The translations under genes and the position numbers were made by a program. Shown piece by piece: positions 18,892-29,849 of a DNA stretch of 64,000 bases. The notes under the pieces were generated by a model. The model worked only from the letters and a program-made list of their open reading frames with translations, had not been told where the DNA came from and made no database searches. This DNA comes from Scheffersomyces stipitis CBS 6054 (taxonomy: Eukaryota; Ascomycota; Pichiomycetes; Serinales; Debaryomycetaceae). The number at the start of each line of letters is the position of its first letter. Within the stretch, counting starts at the first letter, position 1. The stretch lies in the NCBI RefSeq assembly GCF_000209165.1, contig NC_009046.1, forward strand, positions 1,426,001-1,490,000. The letters are read 5' to 3'.

Positions 18892-20010
18892 TTACAAGTA
18901 CTGTGATCTCAAGCTCGTCACCATCGCCTGCTTATCTGGAGGCAACGAGCCGATCTGGTCCGGGGGAAGAGTTAACACCTGGGCTATCAAGTCAGCTTGG
19001 TCTTGCGGCATCGCCATCAACTTACTTATAGCTTTCTGAGGCAATCCACGCCAATGAGCAGGGGGTTGCGGTGTAGAAGAATGTGAAGGATATGAGTTAT
19101 TATAGCCAGTGTTCTGGTACAGCTGCTGTGGATTGTACTGTTGTTGAGGTGGCGGAGGAGGTGGAAGAGGTGGCTGTTGTGGTGCTGGAGTTCCTGAAGC
19201 AGATTTCATGGAATCGCTAATCACTTCTTCGTCTATAAATCCCATTAGCAAAAGAGCTTGAGCAGCAGCAGTGGCCAAATACGGGGACAACAGAAACACC
19301 TCGTATGCTCTCAGGGCATCTGGACCGCTCAACATGTTCTTAAGAGAAGCTATAAGTTCTACAAGTTGTGCTGGGGGAATTTTACTGAGTGTGTCGTTGA
19401 TTTTGTCTGGCACTCCAAAGGGAAGCTGTGCTGGCTGAGGCAAGATCTTCGAAGCCTGGGTATATTTGTGCGGCATAGATGTTTCGCCAGGAGCAGAATT
19501 GACGGAGGCTGGTGCGTAGTTCTGGTTTTGATTCTGGTTCATGTTCATACTTTGACTTTGACTTTGGCTCACTTGGTTCATGTTCGTGGTTTGTATCACG
19601 TTGTTGGGCGCTACTGGTGGACCATTGGCCGCCATTTCGGGAGGTATCTGGACATATGGGGGCAAGTGCTGTCTGTCTAGAGCCATTACCGGCTTGGATT
19701 CCGACCGGACTGTAGACTTGCTGAAGCCCTCTTTGGAAGATTCAATTCTCAAGTTCTTCACCTGGCCACGGTTGGAAGGATGCATGATCCGCACCTGGCC
19801 AAGAAGACTATATGCTCGTGCGGCTTCGGCCGTATTTTGCATCTCGACAAAACAGTAGCCCTTGTTACGGCCAGGATACTCAAAGCCCAAACGCACATCT
19901 ACTACTTTTCCACAGCCACATACTACAGAGTTCATGGTAGCCTCGTCCCAGTCGTAGGGCACCTGACCAATGAAAAGGATAGTGGAATGGATCTGGGGCC
20001 GTGCTGACAT
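18892..20010 (-). CDS. RNA15: mRNA cleavage and polyadenylation factor Rna15 (CstF-64)
   Basis: This is the RNA-binding subunit of cleavage factor IA, which reads the A-rich positioning element during mRNA 3' end formation in the nucleus. The 372-residue protein starts with one RRM (about 10-92) whose RNP2 is ILFIGQVP and RNP1 is KGYCFVEM. A CstF-64-type hinge (about 198-265, INDTLSKIPPAQLVELIASL) binds Rna14. A Gln/Pro-rich linker with an eight-residue proline cluster follows. The C-terminus (about 335-372, ending LPPDKQAMVTSLRSQYL) is the CstF C-terminal helix bundle that binds Pcf11. It is longer than Saccharomyces Rna15 because of the linkers. Confidence 0.9.
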   Translation of the reverse strand: MSARPQIHSTILFIGQVPYDWDEATMNSVVCGCGKVVDVRLGFEYPGRNKGYCFVEMQNTAEAARAYSLLGQVRIMHPSNRGQVKNLRIESSKEGFSKSTVRSESKPVMALDRQHLPPYVQIPPEMAANGPPVAPNNVIQTTNMNQVSQSQSQSMNMNQNQNQNYAPASVNSAPGETSMPHKYTQASKILPQPAQLPFGVPDKINDTLSKIPPAQLVELIASLKNMLSGPDALRAYEVFLLSPYLATAAAQALLLMGFIDEEVISDSMKSASGTPAPQQPPLPPPPPPQQQYNPQQLYQNTGYNNSYPSHSSTPQPPAHWRGLPQKAISKLMAMPQDQADLIAQVLTLPPDQIGSLPPDKQAMVTSLRSQYL

Positions 20011-20612
20011 AGAGATAGTTGTTTAAAGAATGGAAAGAAGATGTTAATATAAGTGTAAAGTATGATTACGATACAAATTTATACGTGAAGAAAGGAAAAC
20101 TGAAATATTGAGATGTTTGGTTCTGGTCTTGCATATAGTCGAGAATAGTTGCGAAATTCTCTCCAAATCTCCAGCAGACTATTTCCATTTATCAGTAGAG
20201 AAATATAGAGTAATGTAGAATCTTAAAGTAGAGTATGGTTAAGGTTACTAGTGCTTGTTGTTTGTATGTTAAATGTTTCTAAAGTGTATTCTGAATTTTT
20301 TTTTATTTTGTTTTTAAATTAATTGAAGTATTCGTATGAATGTCTATGTATTTGTCTAAGTAGAATATCTGTGTAGGAGAATATCTGTTGAAGTAGCGTT
20401 TCTATCGCAATCGTATAGCGCACGAATCTTAAGAACAACCTTTGTACATCCAGTATATGCTAGAGTAATTTTATTGTATTTCTTGTCAGTTTCCCTTGTA
20501 CTCAATGGCTTAGCTTCTTTTTGGAAGAACTTATTCCCAGTCTTAGTAACTTCACTAACTACTTTCCTACTAATATGAACTATTGTCTACCATTTATCAA
20601 CATATATTACAT
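20011..20612. other. Intergenic region between RPN7 and RNA15
   Basis: This AT-rich stretch includes A/T homopolymer runs around 20296-20325. It carries the RNA15 promoter and the RPN7 3' flank. No gene is seen. Confidence 0.6.
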
Positions 20613-21812
20613 CTAGGCTACTCTCTCGGCCCCACTCAACTTCACAGCTGTACCGTACTTCTGCAATTTCGTCAACAAGCCATCACCCTGCTTGATCAAC
20701 AAATGGTACTGGTTGTTCTTATTGTCCGGTCTATTTGTCTCAATAATGCCGTTCACCTTGTCAATAGTACAATTCAATTTCTTGTTGGGAATGAACTTGC
20801 ACAAGTCTTGGTCCAAGAAGTCTTCCGAGATGTTGAAGTTTTGGGCCATAGACTTAAGCGACAAAGACTTGTAGCTCTCCAATAACTGGCCGTATGCTTT
20901 ACACCGCATTTCACGCAAGAAGTAGCTGGCGTGCTTGTGCAAATACTTGTTGGGTACAAGGAGCTTGTCGTACGATTCCAAGAGGTACTGGAAAAAGTAG
21001 TTGTACTGACATGTGTACAAGGAGTTGGTCAAGTTGAGCAATGGTTCCGTCTCTGGAGCCGACGAGTAGATCAGAAGAATCTCGGGCGAATCGATGATCT
21101 TTTCCTTCAAGTCTACTCTGTCCAACGACAAAACACCAGCCGTAATCGCATATTGTGCTACTTGCTCGTAACTACAGAGCTCGGTAGAAGTAAAGGTTGC
21201 CAACGAGTCGATCAACAACTTGGCAGCTTCGGCAAAGTTACGTGTCGCCAATAAGTAGATACCCTGGTACGTCTTGAATCTGTTACGACGTTCCCAGTCT
21301 CCTCCCTTATCGATCAACGTCTTGATCTGGTCCAAATACTTTGAGACTAACACATAGTCATTGAAGAAAAATTCGAGTCGCGTCAAAGTCAAGAGAAGAT
21401 CGATCTTCGAGCCAGTACCTTGCGACAAGTCCAATGCCTTCTTCAACGTCTCAGATGCGTTCGTTCTATCTACAATACGCGTGTAGTGTTCAGCCAATTG
21501 GATCGTCGTAGCCAAGATGTCCAACTCTGTTTCGTCTTCACCTTCAACTTCCTTGAGCTTCAGCTTCAAGTCGCCAGCAATGGCTTCGTTTTTTGCTGCC
21601 AATTCTTGGTAAACCTTTTCATCATACGGGAAATCTTCATACTCAGTATGTAAATGGAGATAGTATGGTGCCAAATCATCTTTGGTTATGGCCTCTGTTA
21701 AATCGTGGAAAATGGAAGCTCTCACGCCAGCATCAACAGTCTGGGAAAGAAGAAACTCTTTTTCCGACAACCGGTAGTCTGGAATGTGGGGCACATCTGA
21801 ATCGAGGTCCAT
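20613..21812 (-). CDS. RPN7: 26S proteasome lid subunit Rpn7
   Basis: This is a non-ATPase lid subunit of the 26S proteasome, a PCI-domain scaffold that neighbours Rpn3, Rpn6 and Rpn11. The 399-residue protein begins MDLDSDVPHIPDYRLSEKEF, followed by helical TPR-like repeats (about 30-190) and the PCI domain (about 195-370, with CKAYGQLLESYKSLSLKSMA). It ends in a basic C-terminal helix (IKQGDGLLTKLQKYG). A PACE-like word lies about 117 bp upstream. With PUP3 this is the second proteasome gene in the window. Confidence 0.92.
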   Translation of the reverse strand: MDLDSDVPHIPDYRLSEKEFLLSQTVDAGVRASIFHDLTEAITKDDLAPYYLHLHTEYEDFPYDEKVYQELAAKNEAIAGDLKLKLKEVEGEDETELDILATTIQLAEHYTRIVDRTNASETLKKALDLSQGTGSKIDLLLTLTRLEFFFNDYVLVSKYLDQIKTLIDKGGDWERRNRFKTYQGIYLLATRNFAEAAKLLIDSLATFTSTELCSYEQVAQYAITAGVLSLDRVDLKEKIIDSPEILLIYSSAPETEPLLNLTNSLYTCQYNYFFQYLLESYDKLLVPNKYLHKHASYFLREMRCKAYGQLLESYKSLSLKSMAQNFNISEDFLDQDLCKFIPNKKLNCTIDKVNGIIETNRPDNKNNQYHLLIKQGDGLLTKLQKYGTAVKLSGAERVA

Positions 21813-22956
21813 TGTAAAAGTTCAGAAAGAAAAGGAGAAAAAAACCACTACTTAAAGTAAATAATGTGGATTGCAAAAGAAGAGTACAGTTTGTTCTCAG
21901 TTTTGGCTGTAGATCCACTTCTAAGAAGGATGGCAAATTGGTGAGAAGTCATGTGCAATAACTCAGGTGACAATCATGATAGAAAAGTCTATATACAGTA
22001 GCTAGAGCCTAATAGTGATTTTCCTTTGATACAATCTATTATTGATTCAAGTGGAAAAGACAAGACAAAATATAAATGAAATGGAAGGATGGTCTTTTCT
22101 TGGGAACCAAGTATTGCCATTCGTCCAGTTTCATAGTGAATCAGAAATTCATCCACCTAATTCTGCTATATGGGGCCAGTTCAACCCAACGAAAGGTATC
22201 CTGCATTATTCACATGGTTCTCTTGAAGTACTTCCTTGCTTTTGAATGGCCTGTTATCAGAAGTATAAAGCCGGGAGATTTCATACTCCTGTAGCCCGTT
22301 ACAATTTCTGTTCTTGATCCTATCCAAAAATTTCACCAGTTCAAACATGTGATCAGATCGGATAAACTCCTTTCTCGTATACTGAGACTCCGCTTTTAAT
22401 ACTATCGAATGATTTTTGGCACCAGTGTAATTTGTCTAAACAATTGACACTTCCCACTATATCAGCTAGAGTTGCAACCCTTCCATTCTGGGGAAATTCT
22501 GGTGTCTCGGCCGTAACTCACTTCTTTATTATCCGGAAATTCAAACCTTAGTCTCGGTACTCGGTAACTTCGCGGGATAGCCCAATTATTGCGGCACGGG
22601 TGTTCTCCTCATCTTCGCAGTTGCATTTTCCCCAGATTTTCAAGGTTGAAAAATATATAAACTTGTATATCCCCGGAAAAAGACTGGGTCAACTATAATG
22701 GTCGATATTCAGGACTCAAACTTCTTCTTGTCTTGTCAGTATCATACAGAGTACTGTTTTCATTGCTGTTATTCACAGATTGAATTCTTTTAGAACTGCT
22801 GCTACTAGCAACTAGAATCCCATAGCTTATCAGTGAAAGTTTTCGCGTTTGAAACTCTCAGTTCCGAATTTTACACTGGTTGGACTTTTCACTAGAAATA
22901 TTCAACAGATTAATTGACGTACTTTTTACGCATCAATTGTCATCTCATCAGTCATT
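21813..22956. other. Divergent intergenic region between RPN7 and the acyl-CoA dehydrogenase
   Basis: This is 1.1 kb without a supportable gene. It must hold both promoters. A PACE-like GATGGCAAA lies at 21929-21937 near RPN7. The half next to the dehydrogenase has several CGG-containing words around 22500-22600, but no clear oleate-response element. Confidence 0.5.
21929..21937 (+). promoter_or_regulatory. PACE-like element upstream of RPN7
   Basis: GATGGCAAA differs by one base from the proteasome-associated control element GGTGGCAAA bound by Rpn4. It lies about 117 bp upstream of the RPN7 ATG. A single inexact copy is weak evidence. Confidence 0.35.
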
Positions 22957-24288
22957 ATGTCCGCCAAAGACGATATCCCTGCCATTTTCTTGGACAAGAT
23001 CTCTCCCAGAGGTCTTGAGGCCATTGAGAAGACCAAACGTTTCGTGGAAGACTACTGTTTGCCAGCTGACGATATCTACTTCAAGCAGATCAAGACCGAT
23101 CCCGCAGTTAGATGGAAATATACTCCCGAAATCACGGAAAAGTTGAAGAAGAAAGCAAAGGAACTCGGGCTCTGGAACATGTTCTTGTCTAAGCACTACA
23201 AGGAAGGACCCCAGTTCACTAACTTGGAGTACGGGTTGATGGCTGAGTACTTGGGCAAATCCTTTGTTGCTCCAGAGGCTACCAACACTGCAGCTCCAGA
23301 TACCGGAAACATGGAACTTTTTGCCAAATACGGAACTCCATACCAAAAGGAGAAGTGGCTCAAGCCATTGTTGAACGGAGAAATCAGATCAGCTTTCTTG
23401 ATGACAGAGAAGGGTGTTTCTTCATCGAATGCCTTGAACATTTCGACTAGTGCCATTAAGAACGCCCAAGGCAACTACGTTCTTAACGGTGTCAAGTGGT
23501 TTGCTTCTGGAGCTGGAGATCCCAGATGTTCAGTCTGGCTTGTCATGTGTAAAACCACCGACGACTCCAGCAAGCCATACTTCAACCATTCTGTCTTGAT
23601 TTTAGATCCCAAAGTCGCTATTGCTTCTGGAAAAGCCAGGGTGGTCAGACCTTTGCATGTGATTGGGTACGACGATGCGCCCCATGGCCATTGTGAAATC
23701 GAGTTCACCAACTACGAGGTTTCAGCTGAAGAAATGAAGAACACCATTCTTGCTGGTGTTGGCCGTGGTTTTGAGCTCATCCAGTCCCGTTTGGGACCAG
23801 GCAGAATCCATCACTGTATGAGACTGATTGGTTCTGGCGAGTTTGCTTTGCTCAAGACAGCACACAGAGCCAACAACAGAATCATCTTTGGCAAGCCCTT
23901 GGCCAATAGAGAGTCCTTTATCACAGCTTTTGCTCAACATAAGATCGACATTCAGAAGTGTCGTTTGTTGGTGTTGAACGCGGCCCACAAGATTGACATC
24001 ACCAATGCCAAGGGTGCCCAGAAGGAAATTGCCATGGCAAAGATCGAGACTCCAAGGACAGTGTGCAAGATCATAGATTGGGGCATGCAAATGTTTGGTG
24101 CCGAAGGGTTATCTCAAGACACTGAGCTTGCCAGAATTTATGCCATGACCAGAATATTGAGAATTGCCGACGGTCCAGATGAAGCTCATTTGAACCAGTT
24201 AGGTAGAAACGAAGCAAAGAAATTCAACGAGGCTGATGCCTTCTTTGCTACCTATGAGGCAAGCAGAGCCAGATTGGAAAAATTGTAG
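22957..24288 (+). CDS. Acyl-CoA dehydrogenase, ACAD10/11 type
   Basis: This is an FAD-dependent acyl-CoA dehydrogenase that makes the trans-2-enoyl-CoA in fatty acid breakdown. The 443-residue protein is only the dehydrogenase part, without the kinase-like or cytochrome b5 extension of some relatives. The family blocks are present: NTAAPDTGNMELFAKYGT, KWLKPLLNGEIRSAFLMTEK, GVKWFASGAGDP and GRIHHCMR (followed by a CTG codon). The C-terminal helices include GMQMFGAEGLSQD and RILRIADGPDE. Saccharomyces cerevisiae has no acyl-CoA dehydrogenase and uses the oxidase Pox1. There is no N-terminal presequence, and the C-terminus EKL is only a weak match to a peroxisomal PTS1, so location is open. Confidence 0.88.
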   Translation: MSAKDDIPAIFLDKISPRGLEAIEKTKRFVEDYCLPADDIYFKQIKTDPAVRWKYTPEITEKLKKKAKELGLWNMFLSKHYKEGPQFTNLEYGLMAEYLGKSFVAPEATNTAAPDTGNMELFAKYGTPYQKEKWLKPLLNGEIRSAFLMTEKGVSSSNALNISTSAIKNAQGNYVLNGVKWFASGAGDPRCSVWLVMCKTTDDSSKPYFNHSVLILDPKVAIASGKARVVRPLHVIGYDDAPHGHCEIEFTNYEVSAEEMKNTILAGVGRGFELIQSRLGPGRIHHCMRLIGSGEFALLKTAHRANNRIIFGKPLANRESFITAFAQHKIDIQKCRLLVLNAAHKIDITNAKGAQKEIAMAKIETPRTVCKIIDWGMQMFGAEGLSQDTELARIYAMTRILRIADGPDEAHLNQLGRNEAKKFNEADAFFATYEASRARLEKL

Positions 24289-24583
24289 GTACATTTGCTA
24301 TATTAAAAGGTATATAGGTTACCTTCTAGTCAGTAAATTGATGATATGTATTGAATGTTGATAATGGCATGTAATTCTACGTGGTTTCTGTACTCTATAC
24401 CACAATGTAGGCCTATTGTACTAGAGTAGATATTTAGCCAGTACTATGATAGTATTACGACGTTGTGGTTTAATCTCATGCAACTTTCTATGAATTCCAC
24501 ATTCAACCAAAGCAATGCTTTTATTAAAAATACTATACAATCAATGAATAAACGTAAGTCATACATGCTAGAAGTGAACAGTC

Positions 24584-25084
24584 TCAGTACAAGTCCGACT
24601 TGACAAAGTCGTTGATGAGCCCCTTAGCCAAAAACTGCTTAGATCTGGTTTTCTCGTTACGGATTGTTTCAGCGTGGGACTTTTCCAACTCCTTTTCGGC
24701 TTCTTCAAATGGAATCTGCTGCAATTCTGCCAAATGGTCATCTTCTCTATCGATATCAAGTTCTCCCATCATGACTACGTTTTCGCCTCTGACCATGAAA
24801 ATGCCTCTGTAGGCTTGACCAAAGCGCTTCTGCTCTATGGAGCCGTCTTCTTGTGGCTCGGGCTGTTTTTTGTCGTTATCCAAGTATATTCTCTCTACAG
24901 TGTCTTGCAAGACCAAGTTGGCAAATTGGTCAAAAGTCCGCAAAATGCCGAAGAGGTTTCTGCCATCTCTCAACAACACAAATATCTTTCGGTCTACCGA
25001 GCCTACAATGGCGGCGGCGGTGGTGAAGGCATACGACTCCAAATACAAGTCTTCGACGTTGGGAGCCAAAGCGTCTTTCTCCAT
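24584..25084 (-). CDS. LSM1: Cytoplasmic mRNA decay factor Lsm1
   Basis: This Sm-like subunit distinguishes the cytoplasmic Lsm1-7 ring, which binds oligoadenylated mRNA 3' ends and promotes decapping in P-bodies. The 166-residue protein has Sm1 (VGSVDRKIFVLLRDGRNLFG with ILRTFDQFANLVLQD) and Sm2 (GIFMVRGENVVMMGELD). The Lsm1-specific C-terminal helix (KQFLAKGLINDFVKSDLY) is present. The ATG at 25082-25084 (MEKDAL) is the correct start; the open frame extends upstream only from a TTG. It faces the dehydrogenase gene tail to tail. Confidence 0.93.
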   Translation of the reverse strand: MEKDALAPNVEDLYLESYAFTTAAAIVGSVDRKIFVLLRDGRNLFGILRTFDQFANLVLQDTVERIYLDNDKKQPEPQEDGSIEQKRFGQAYRGIFMVRGENVVMMGELDIDREDDHLAELQQIPFEEAEKELEKSHAETIRNEKTRSKQFLAKGLINDFVKSDLY

Positions 25085-26348
25085 TTTAGAAATAGTCACG
25101 TCTAGCAAGCGAAATTCCGAAACTAAAGTCCAGAGGTTCAGGTAATTGGAGAACAGCTAACAGAAAAGGAACAGCAATAGCCGAAGGTATAGCAATGCTG
25201 AGGTAATGGACACTTTCACAAATAAAGCAGTTGTTCAATGTATCTAGATATTGTTAATATTGGAAAATTTTCGATTTTGGTGTATGCACGTAAGAGCCCT
25301 ACACTGTTGGTATAAACTCGAAAAGCTGGTGAATGGCTGGAAGGAAGATAAAAGTTAAAATAGATATGTTGCTATACTATTGGAGAATGTTGTCCTGATT
25401 ACGTTATGGGAGATTCGCAAGTTAGTTTTGAAGTAAGTAGTATTTGCTTCCTACAAAAATTGATAAGATAGAATTTATGTGCGAGGATATATATGAGATC
25501 ATAGGCGAGAAGAATTAGGATGGATATGGATTCCAGAGTAACAAAATCATAAAGAAAGAGTCTGGAAGTAAGTATAATGTCAAATAGTAATCAGAAAGAA
25601 TTTTGAATAAGAGAAACGCATAGGAATAAGATACTATATGGATAGGGTCCAATTAACTCAATTAATGCGGAGTCAAAAAGCTTCATAATCATTTCAAAGA
25701 ATACATAAGGAATTATAGTATCGCAAAGGACAATTGATAGTCTTCGTTTATTTCTCCGCCACCTCGTTCATGTGCATTGCCTTCCTACTTCATTACTTAT
25801 GGCGTTCTTCCTTCAAGCTTTGATTAGATTAAATCTGTATCGCAAATTGGTTGCGAAATGGTTGCGAAAAGCAAAAAGTCGCAGTTGTACAAGATAGATA
25901 GTAGATAAAATTTGTATATTCACCAACTGCTAGATGTAATTATGTAATTAAAAGGATATTCAATGTAGTGTTACTACTTGGAGTGTTTGCTTTCTAAATT
26001 CCTTCTATTCTAATACTTAAGCAAACATGTACAGTAATAAGCTAAATACAGTTAATCTGCCACCAAGCTCTTTCATTAACACTTATTTATCCAACTCTTT
26101 AGCACGAAAGCCTCTCCAACTGGGAGAGTATTCTTCTTTGTGTGATGTAGCCTCTTGTTCCCATATCCGTTGAACAAGGAATGTACTTATCATCTTTCAA
26201 TCTCCTTCTGCCAACTGCCATCTCTTTGGGTACATATGCAGGCCGATGAGTTGAAAATTTCGGAAATTCTCCATACTTCAGTGCTACACCATTTCAAGTC
26301 CTCTCCCGATAGCAGTCACACACCTTTTCTTTATCTCATACTTCTCCA
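25085..26348. other. Divergent intergenic region between LSM1 and TRM61
   Basis: This 1.26 kb AT-rich region between divergent genes shows no ORF worth calling and no RNA gene signature I can see. Confidence 0.55.
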
Positions 26349-27437
26349 ATGTCCTTCTATCAGTACAAGGATACCATCGAGGAAGGCGACTTGGTGTTTG
26401 CCTTTATCAGCCGAGGCACCATCAAACCTATAGTTATCACCAGAGATCAGCAGTTGAACACTAGATATGGTCATTACGAACACAACGACATGATAGGCAT
26501 GAAATACGGACAACAGATGGCAGGAGCCCGTGGATATGGTTTTATTCACTTGTTACATCCCACTCCGGAAATGTGGACTCTTTCTTTGCCACACAGAACC
26601 CAAATCGTGTACACTCTGGATTCGTCATATATTATGCAAAGATTGAACGTTGTAGCTGGAACAAGAGTCATTGAGGCTGGGACCGGTTCAGCTTCGTTCA
26701 CCCATTCATTTGCCAGGACTGTAGCTGCTGAAGGGCGACTTTTCACTTATGAGTTCCACGAGCCTCGTTACAACGAAGCTAAACGAGAATTGGAAGAGCA
26801 CAATATGACTGGGAACACCTTGATAACCCATAGAGATGTGTGTAATGACGGATTTGAGTTAGACAATATTCCTGAGAATTTCCAGCACGATGGAGGTATC
26901 AACGGCGATGTGATTTTCCTCGACTTGCCCTCGCCATGGACTGCCATTCCTCATCTCAACTCAGTAATTTCACAGACATCTCGTGTAGGCATCTGCTGTT
27001 TCTCTCCATGTATAGAGCAGGTTGACAAAACAGTCAAGGCCTTGCAAGATGAGGGCTGGACCGAAATCGAGATGGTGGAAGTGGCTGGAAGAAGATGGGA
27101 AGCCAGAAAGGATATGGTCAAAGACATCAAAGATGTAGTTAAGAGATTGAAGGATATCCAGTCAAGAAAAAACCAAGGCATAGAAAACAGAAGACACGCC
27201 AAAGTCAAATCGGGCGAGAAGAGAGATCATGATCAAGTGGATAGCGGTGACAATGGGAGCGACTCTGACAAGAAGTTTCAGAACTTGGGCAAAGGCTTCA
27301 ATCCATTTGGAAAGGGGATCCGTGTCAGAGAAGGAGATGATGGGTTTGAGTGGAGAAACGTCACCAAGGTCGAGGGTGAGGTCAAGAGCCATACGTCGTA
27401 CTTGACGTTCGCATATAAGATTCCTGTTCCTTCTTAG
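26349..27437 (+). CDS. TRM61: tRNA m1A58 methyltransferase catalytic subunit (Trm61/Gcd14)
   Basis: With Trm6 this enzyme makes 1-methyladenosine-58 in tRNA, essential for initiator tRNA-Met stability. The 362-residue protein has the family N-terminus with [22 protein letters not shown] motif I is [15 protein letters not shown], a conserved acidic residue lies in [15 protein letters not shown], and the catalytic-loop motif is [11 protein letters not shown]. The C-terminal tail is charged. Motif I reads GTGSAS where GTGSGS is usual. A CTG codon in [14 protein letters not shown] replaces the proline I recall for the Saccharomyces protein, so Ser is plausible there. Confidence 0.93.
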   Translation: MSFYQYKDTIEEGDLVFAFISRGTIKPIVITRDQQLNTRYGHYEHNDMIGMKYGQQMAGARGYGFIHLLHPTPEMWTLSLPHRTQIVYTLDSSYIMQRLNVVAGTRVIEAGTGSASFTHSFARTVAAEGRLFTYEFHEPRYNEAKRELEEHNMTGNTLITHRDVCNDGFELDNIPENFQHDGGINGDVIFLDLPSPWTAIPHLNSVISQTSRVGICCFSPCIEQVDKTVKALQDEGWTEIEMVEVAGRRWEARKDMVKDIKDVVKRLKDIQSRKNQGIENRRHAKVKSGEKRDHDQVDSGDNGSDSDKKFQNLGKGFNPFGKGIRVREGDDGFEWRNVTKVEGEVKSHTSYLTFAYKIPVPS

Positions 27438-28225
27438 GATCAAAGCATAATGTATAATAGATATAAAAGAGAGAGAGGAGAGAAAATAGTCGAGAAAATC
27501 AAGAAAAGTCGAGACTAAAAATTTGTTTGACAAACTGGTTATAGAAGTTGTTTCAAACCGTTATAGATAATCTTTTGAATTTGGTAATGATAATTGGTTA
27601 CAGCTGGTTATACTGTAGACACTCATATTAAAGCACTTCAGATTTGTTTCTCATACATAAGAGACATAGGCCAAGACGCTAGCCTTTTTTTAAGCTATTA
27701 GTTATTTGTTCGGATCCACTTTCTACACTCACATAGTACTAATATAACTTTCGTCGTGATTATCATGGCTACTTTCGTAGAACTGGAATATATCTGTGTC
27801 GTACTTAACTTTTCATAGTTAAGCTCTCAGTATTTCCCCATACTTGGAATCTTCGATGAGATTTCACATACCAGAACACACATTTGTACACCAAAAAACC
27901 CGCAAAACATCCAAAAATATCCAATTGCATTCAATTGATCAAGGCCATTTCATACCATTTATTTCCATTCCCATACGTCTCCTGTAACTCCTTCCACGAC
28001 TTCCAGCTCCATTTCCCGGCCACAGCCTATCTGGAAATTGTCGTGCGCCGCCCAACATCCAGACTCGCTCCAACTCCCTTTAGAAATCTGGCAAGGGCAA
28101 AGGCTACTTCATAAGTTCAGTCAATTCATCAAAAGAATACACCTCGTGTGAATCCAGTAGGGCCGTAAACACGCTCTCTATCACAATCACATATTGCCCT
28201 TTCAATCAGAGAAAAAATAGCAAAA
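27438..28225. other. Intergenic region upstream of ARP2
   Basis: This holds the 3' flank of TRM61 and the promoter and leader of ARP2. Only short ORFs are present and none is called. Confidence 0.6.
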
Positions 28226-29849
28226 ATGAGCCAAGTACCAATAGGTATGTATGAATAGGAGACTCAGAAGAGCACTATGGTAATGAAGATGTTAGAATGA
28301 TCGTAGTGATATGATAGAGAAACAAACTATAGTATGGATATCATGGATATGTAAATGGAAATGGTACTATGGATATAGACTTGAAAATGGATATGTTTCT
28401 GGAAATAAGACGATATGATACCCTTTAAGTTGTGATTCGATTATCATACTAGATACACGAAATGTGAAATCATTTTATAGGAAGTGGTAATTTGACGAGA
28501 TTCGGTTCAATTCATTGTTCTGACGTCAAATAGATAACACATTTCAAGAATGATATCATGTGTACTCGTCAGAACCGGTAACCAGCTCTAAGCTAGAATG
28601 GTCCACTAGGTATTGTGATATTCATTTACATCATTCATTTTATATCATCTATTCAACCTTTTTTATAATATTCAATACTAACCTTTCAGTCCTCGATCAG
28701 GGTACTGGTTTCGTCAAAATCGGAAGAGCAGGAACAAACTTCCCTGACCATACATTTCCCTCCATTGTTGGAAGACCGATATTGAGAGCAGAGGAGAGAA
28801 ACTCACTCGTCCCCAGTAATATCGAGATCAAAGACATAATGTGCGGCTCTGAAGCTTCGGAAGTCAGATCATTGTTACAGATCAGCTACCCCATGGAAAA
28901 CGGAATCATCAAGAACTGGGAAGACATGGAGCACTTATGGGATTATGCATTTTACGAGAGATTGAAGATACCCACCGAGGGTCAGAAGATCTTGTTGACT
29001 GAACCACCCATGAATCCATTGAAGAACAGAGAAACCATGTGTGATGTCATGTTTGAGAAGTATCAATTTGGTGGTGTCTATGTAGCCATTCAGGCCGTTT
29101 TGGCATTGTATGCCCAAGGCTTGAGTTCTGGTGTTGTAGTTGATTCTGGAGACGGTGTGACGCATATTGTTCCCGTGTATGAATCTGTAGTGTTGAACCA
29201 CTTGACCAGACGTTTGGATGTAGCTGGTAGGGATGTCACGAGGAACTTGATCAATTTGTTGTTGCGTCGTGGATATGCCTTCAACAGAACTGCAGACTTT
29301 GAGACTGTTCGCCAGATCAAAGAAAAGTTGTGTTATGTCTCTTACGATTTGGCTTTGGATACAAAACTTTCACTGGAAACAACCACATTGGTTGACTCGT
29401 ACGAATTGCCTGATGGTCGTGTCATCAAGGTTGGTTCAGAAAGATTTGAAGCTCCAGAATGCTTGTTCCAGCCTCATTTGGTGGATGTAGAACAGCCTGG
29501 TGTAGGCGAAACATTGTTCAACACCATCCAGAGCGCCGATGTAGATGTTAGATCGTCTCTTTTCAAAGCCATTGTGTTGTCTGGTGGCTCCTCCATGTAC
29601 CCAGGCTTACCTTCTAGATTGGAAAAGGAATTAAAGCAATTGTGGTTGACCAAGGTTTTAAAGGGAGACGCAACTAGATTGAGTAAGTTCAAGGTCAGAA
29701 TCGAAGACCCTCCAAGAAGAAGGCATATGGTCTTTATTGGTGGTGCCGTTTTGGCCAACATCATGGCTGATAAGGACCACATGTGGATCTCCAAGCAAGA
29801 GTGGGAAGAACAGGGTCCACGGATCTTAGAGAAATTAGGTCCTCGTTAA
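28226..29849 (+). CDS. ARP2: Actin-related protein Arp2 (spliced)
   Basis: This is the Arp2 subunit of the Arp2/3 complex, which nucleates branched actin at endocytic patches. The gene has two exons. Exon 1 (28226-28244) encodes MSQVPI plus one base; a 445 nt intron runs 28245-28689; exon 2 is 28690-29849. Splicing gives [21 protein letters not shown], the expected actin-fold start, and a 392-residue protein (family about 391). The donor is GTATGT and the branch point TACTAAC (28676-28682), 7 nt before the acceptor AG. Further actin motifs are [17 protein letters not shown] and [19 protein letters not shown]. An unspliced reading from 28560 would give a false N-terminus. Confidence 0.96.
28245..28689 (+). 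other. ARP2 spliceosomal intron
   Basis: The 445 nt phase-1 intron starts GTATGT and ends TTTCAG, with a perfect TACTAAC at 28676-28682. Removal restores the conserved VLDQGTG phosphate-binding loop of Arp2. Confidence 0.95.

Noticed and set aside
28560..28689. N-terminal extension of ARP2 from an in-intron ATG
   Set aside because: The sequence is intronic; the GTATGT/TACTAAC/AG signals give the correct conserved N-terminus.
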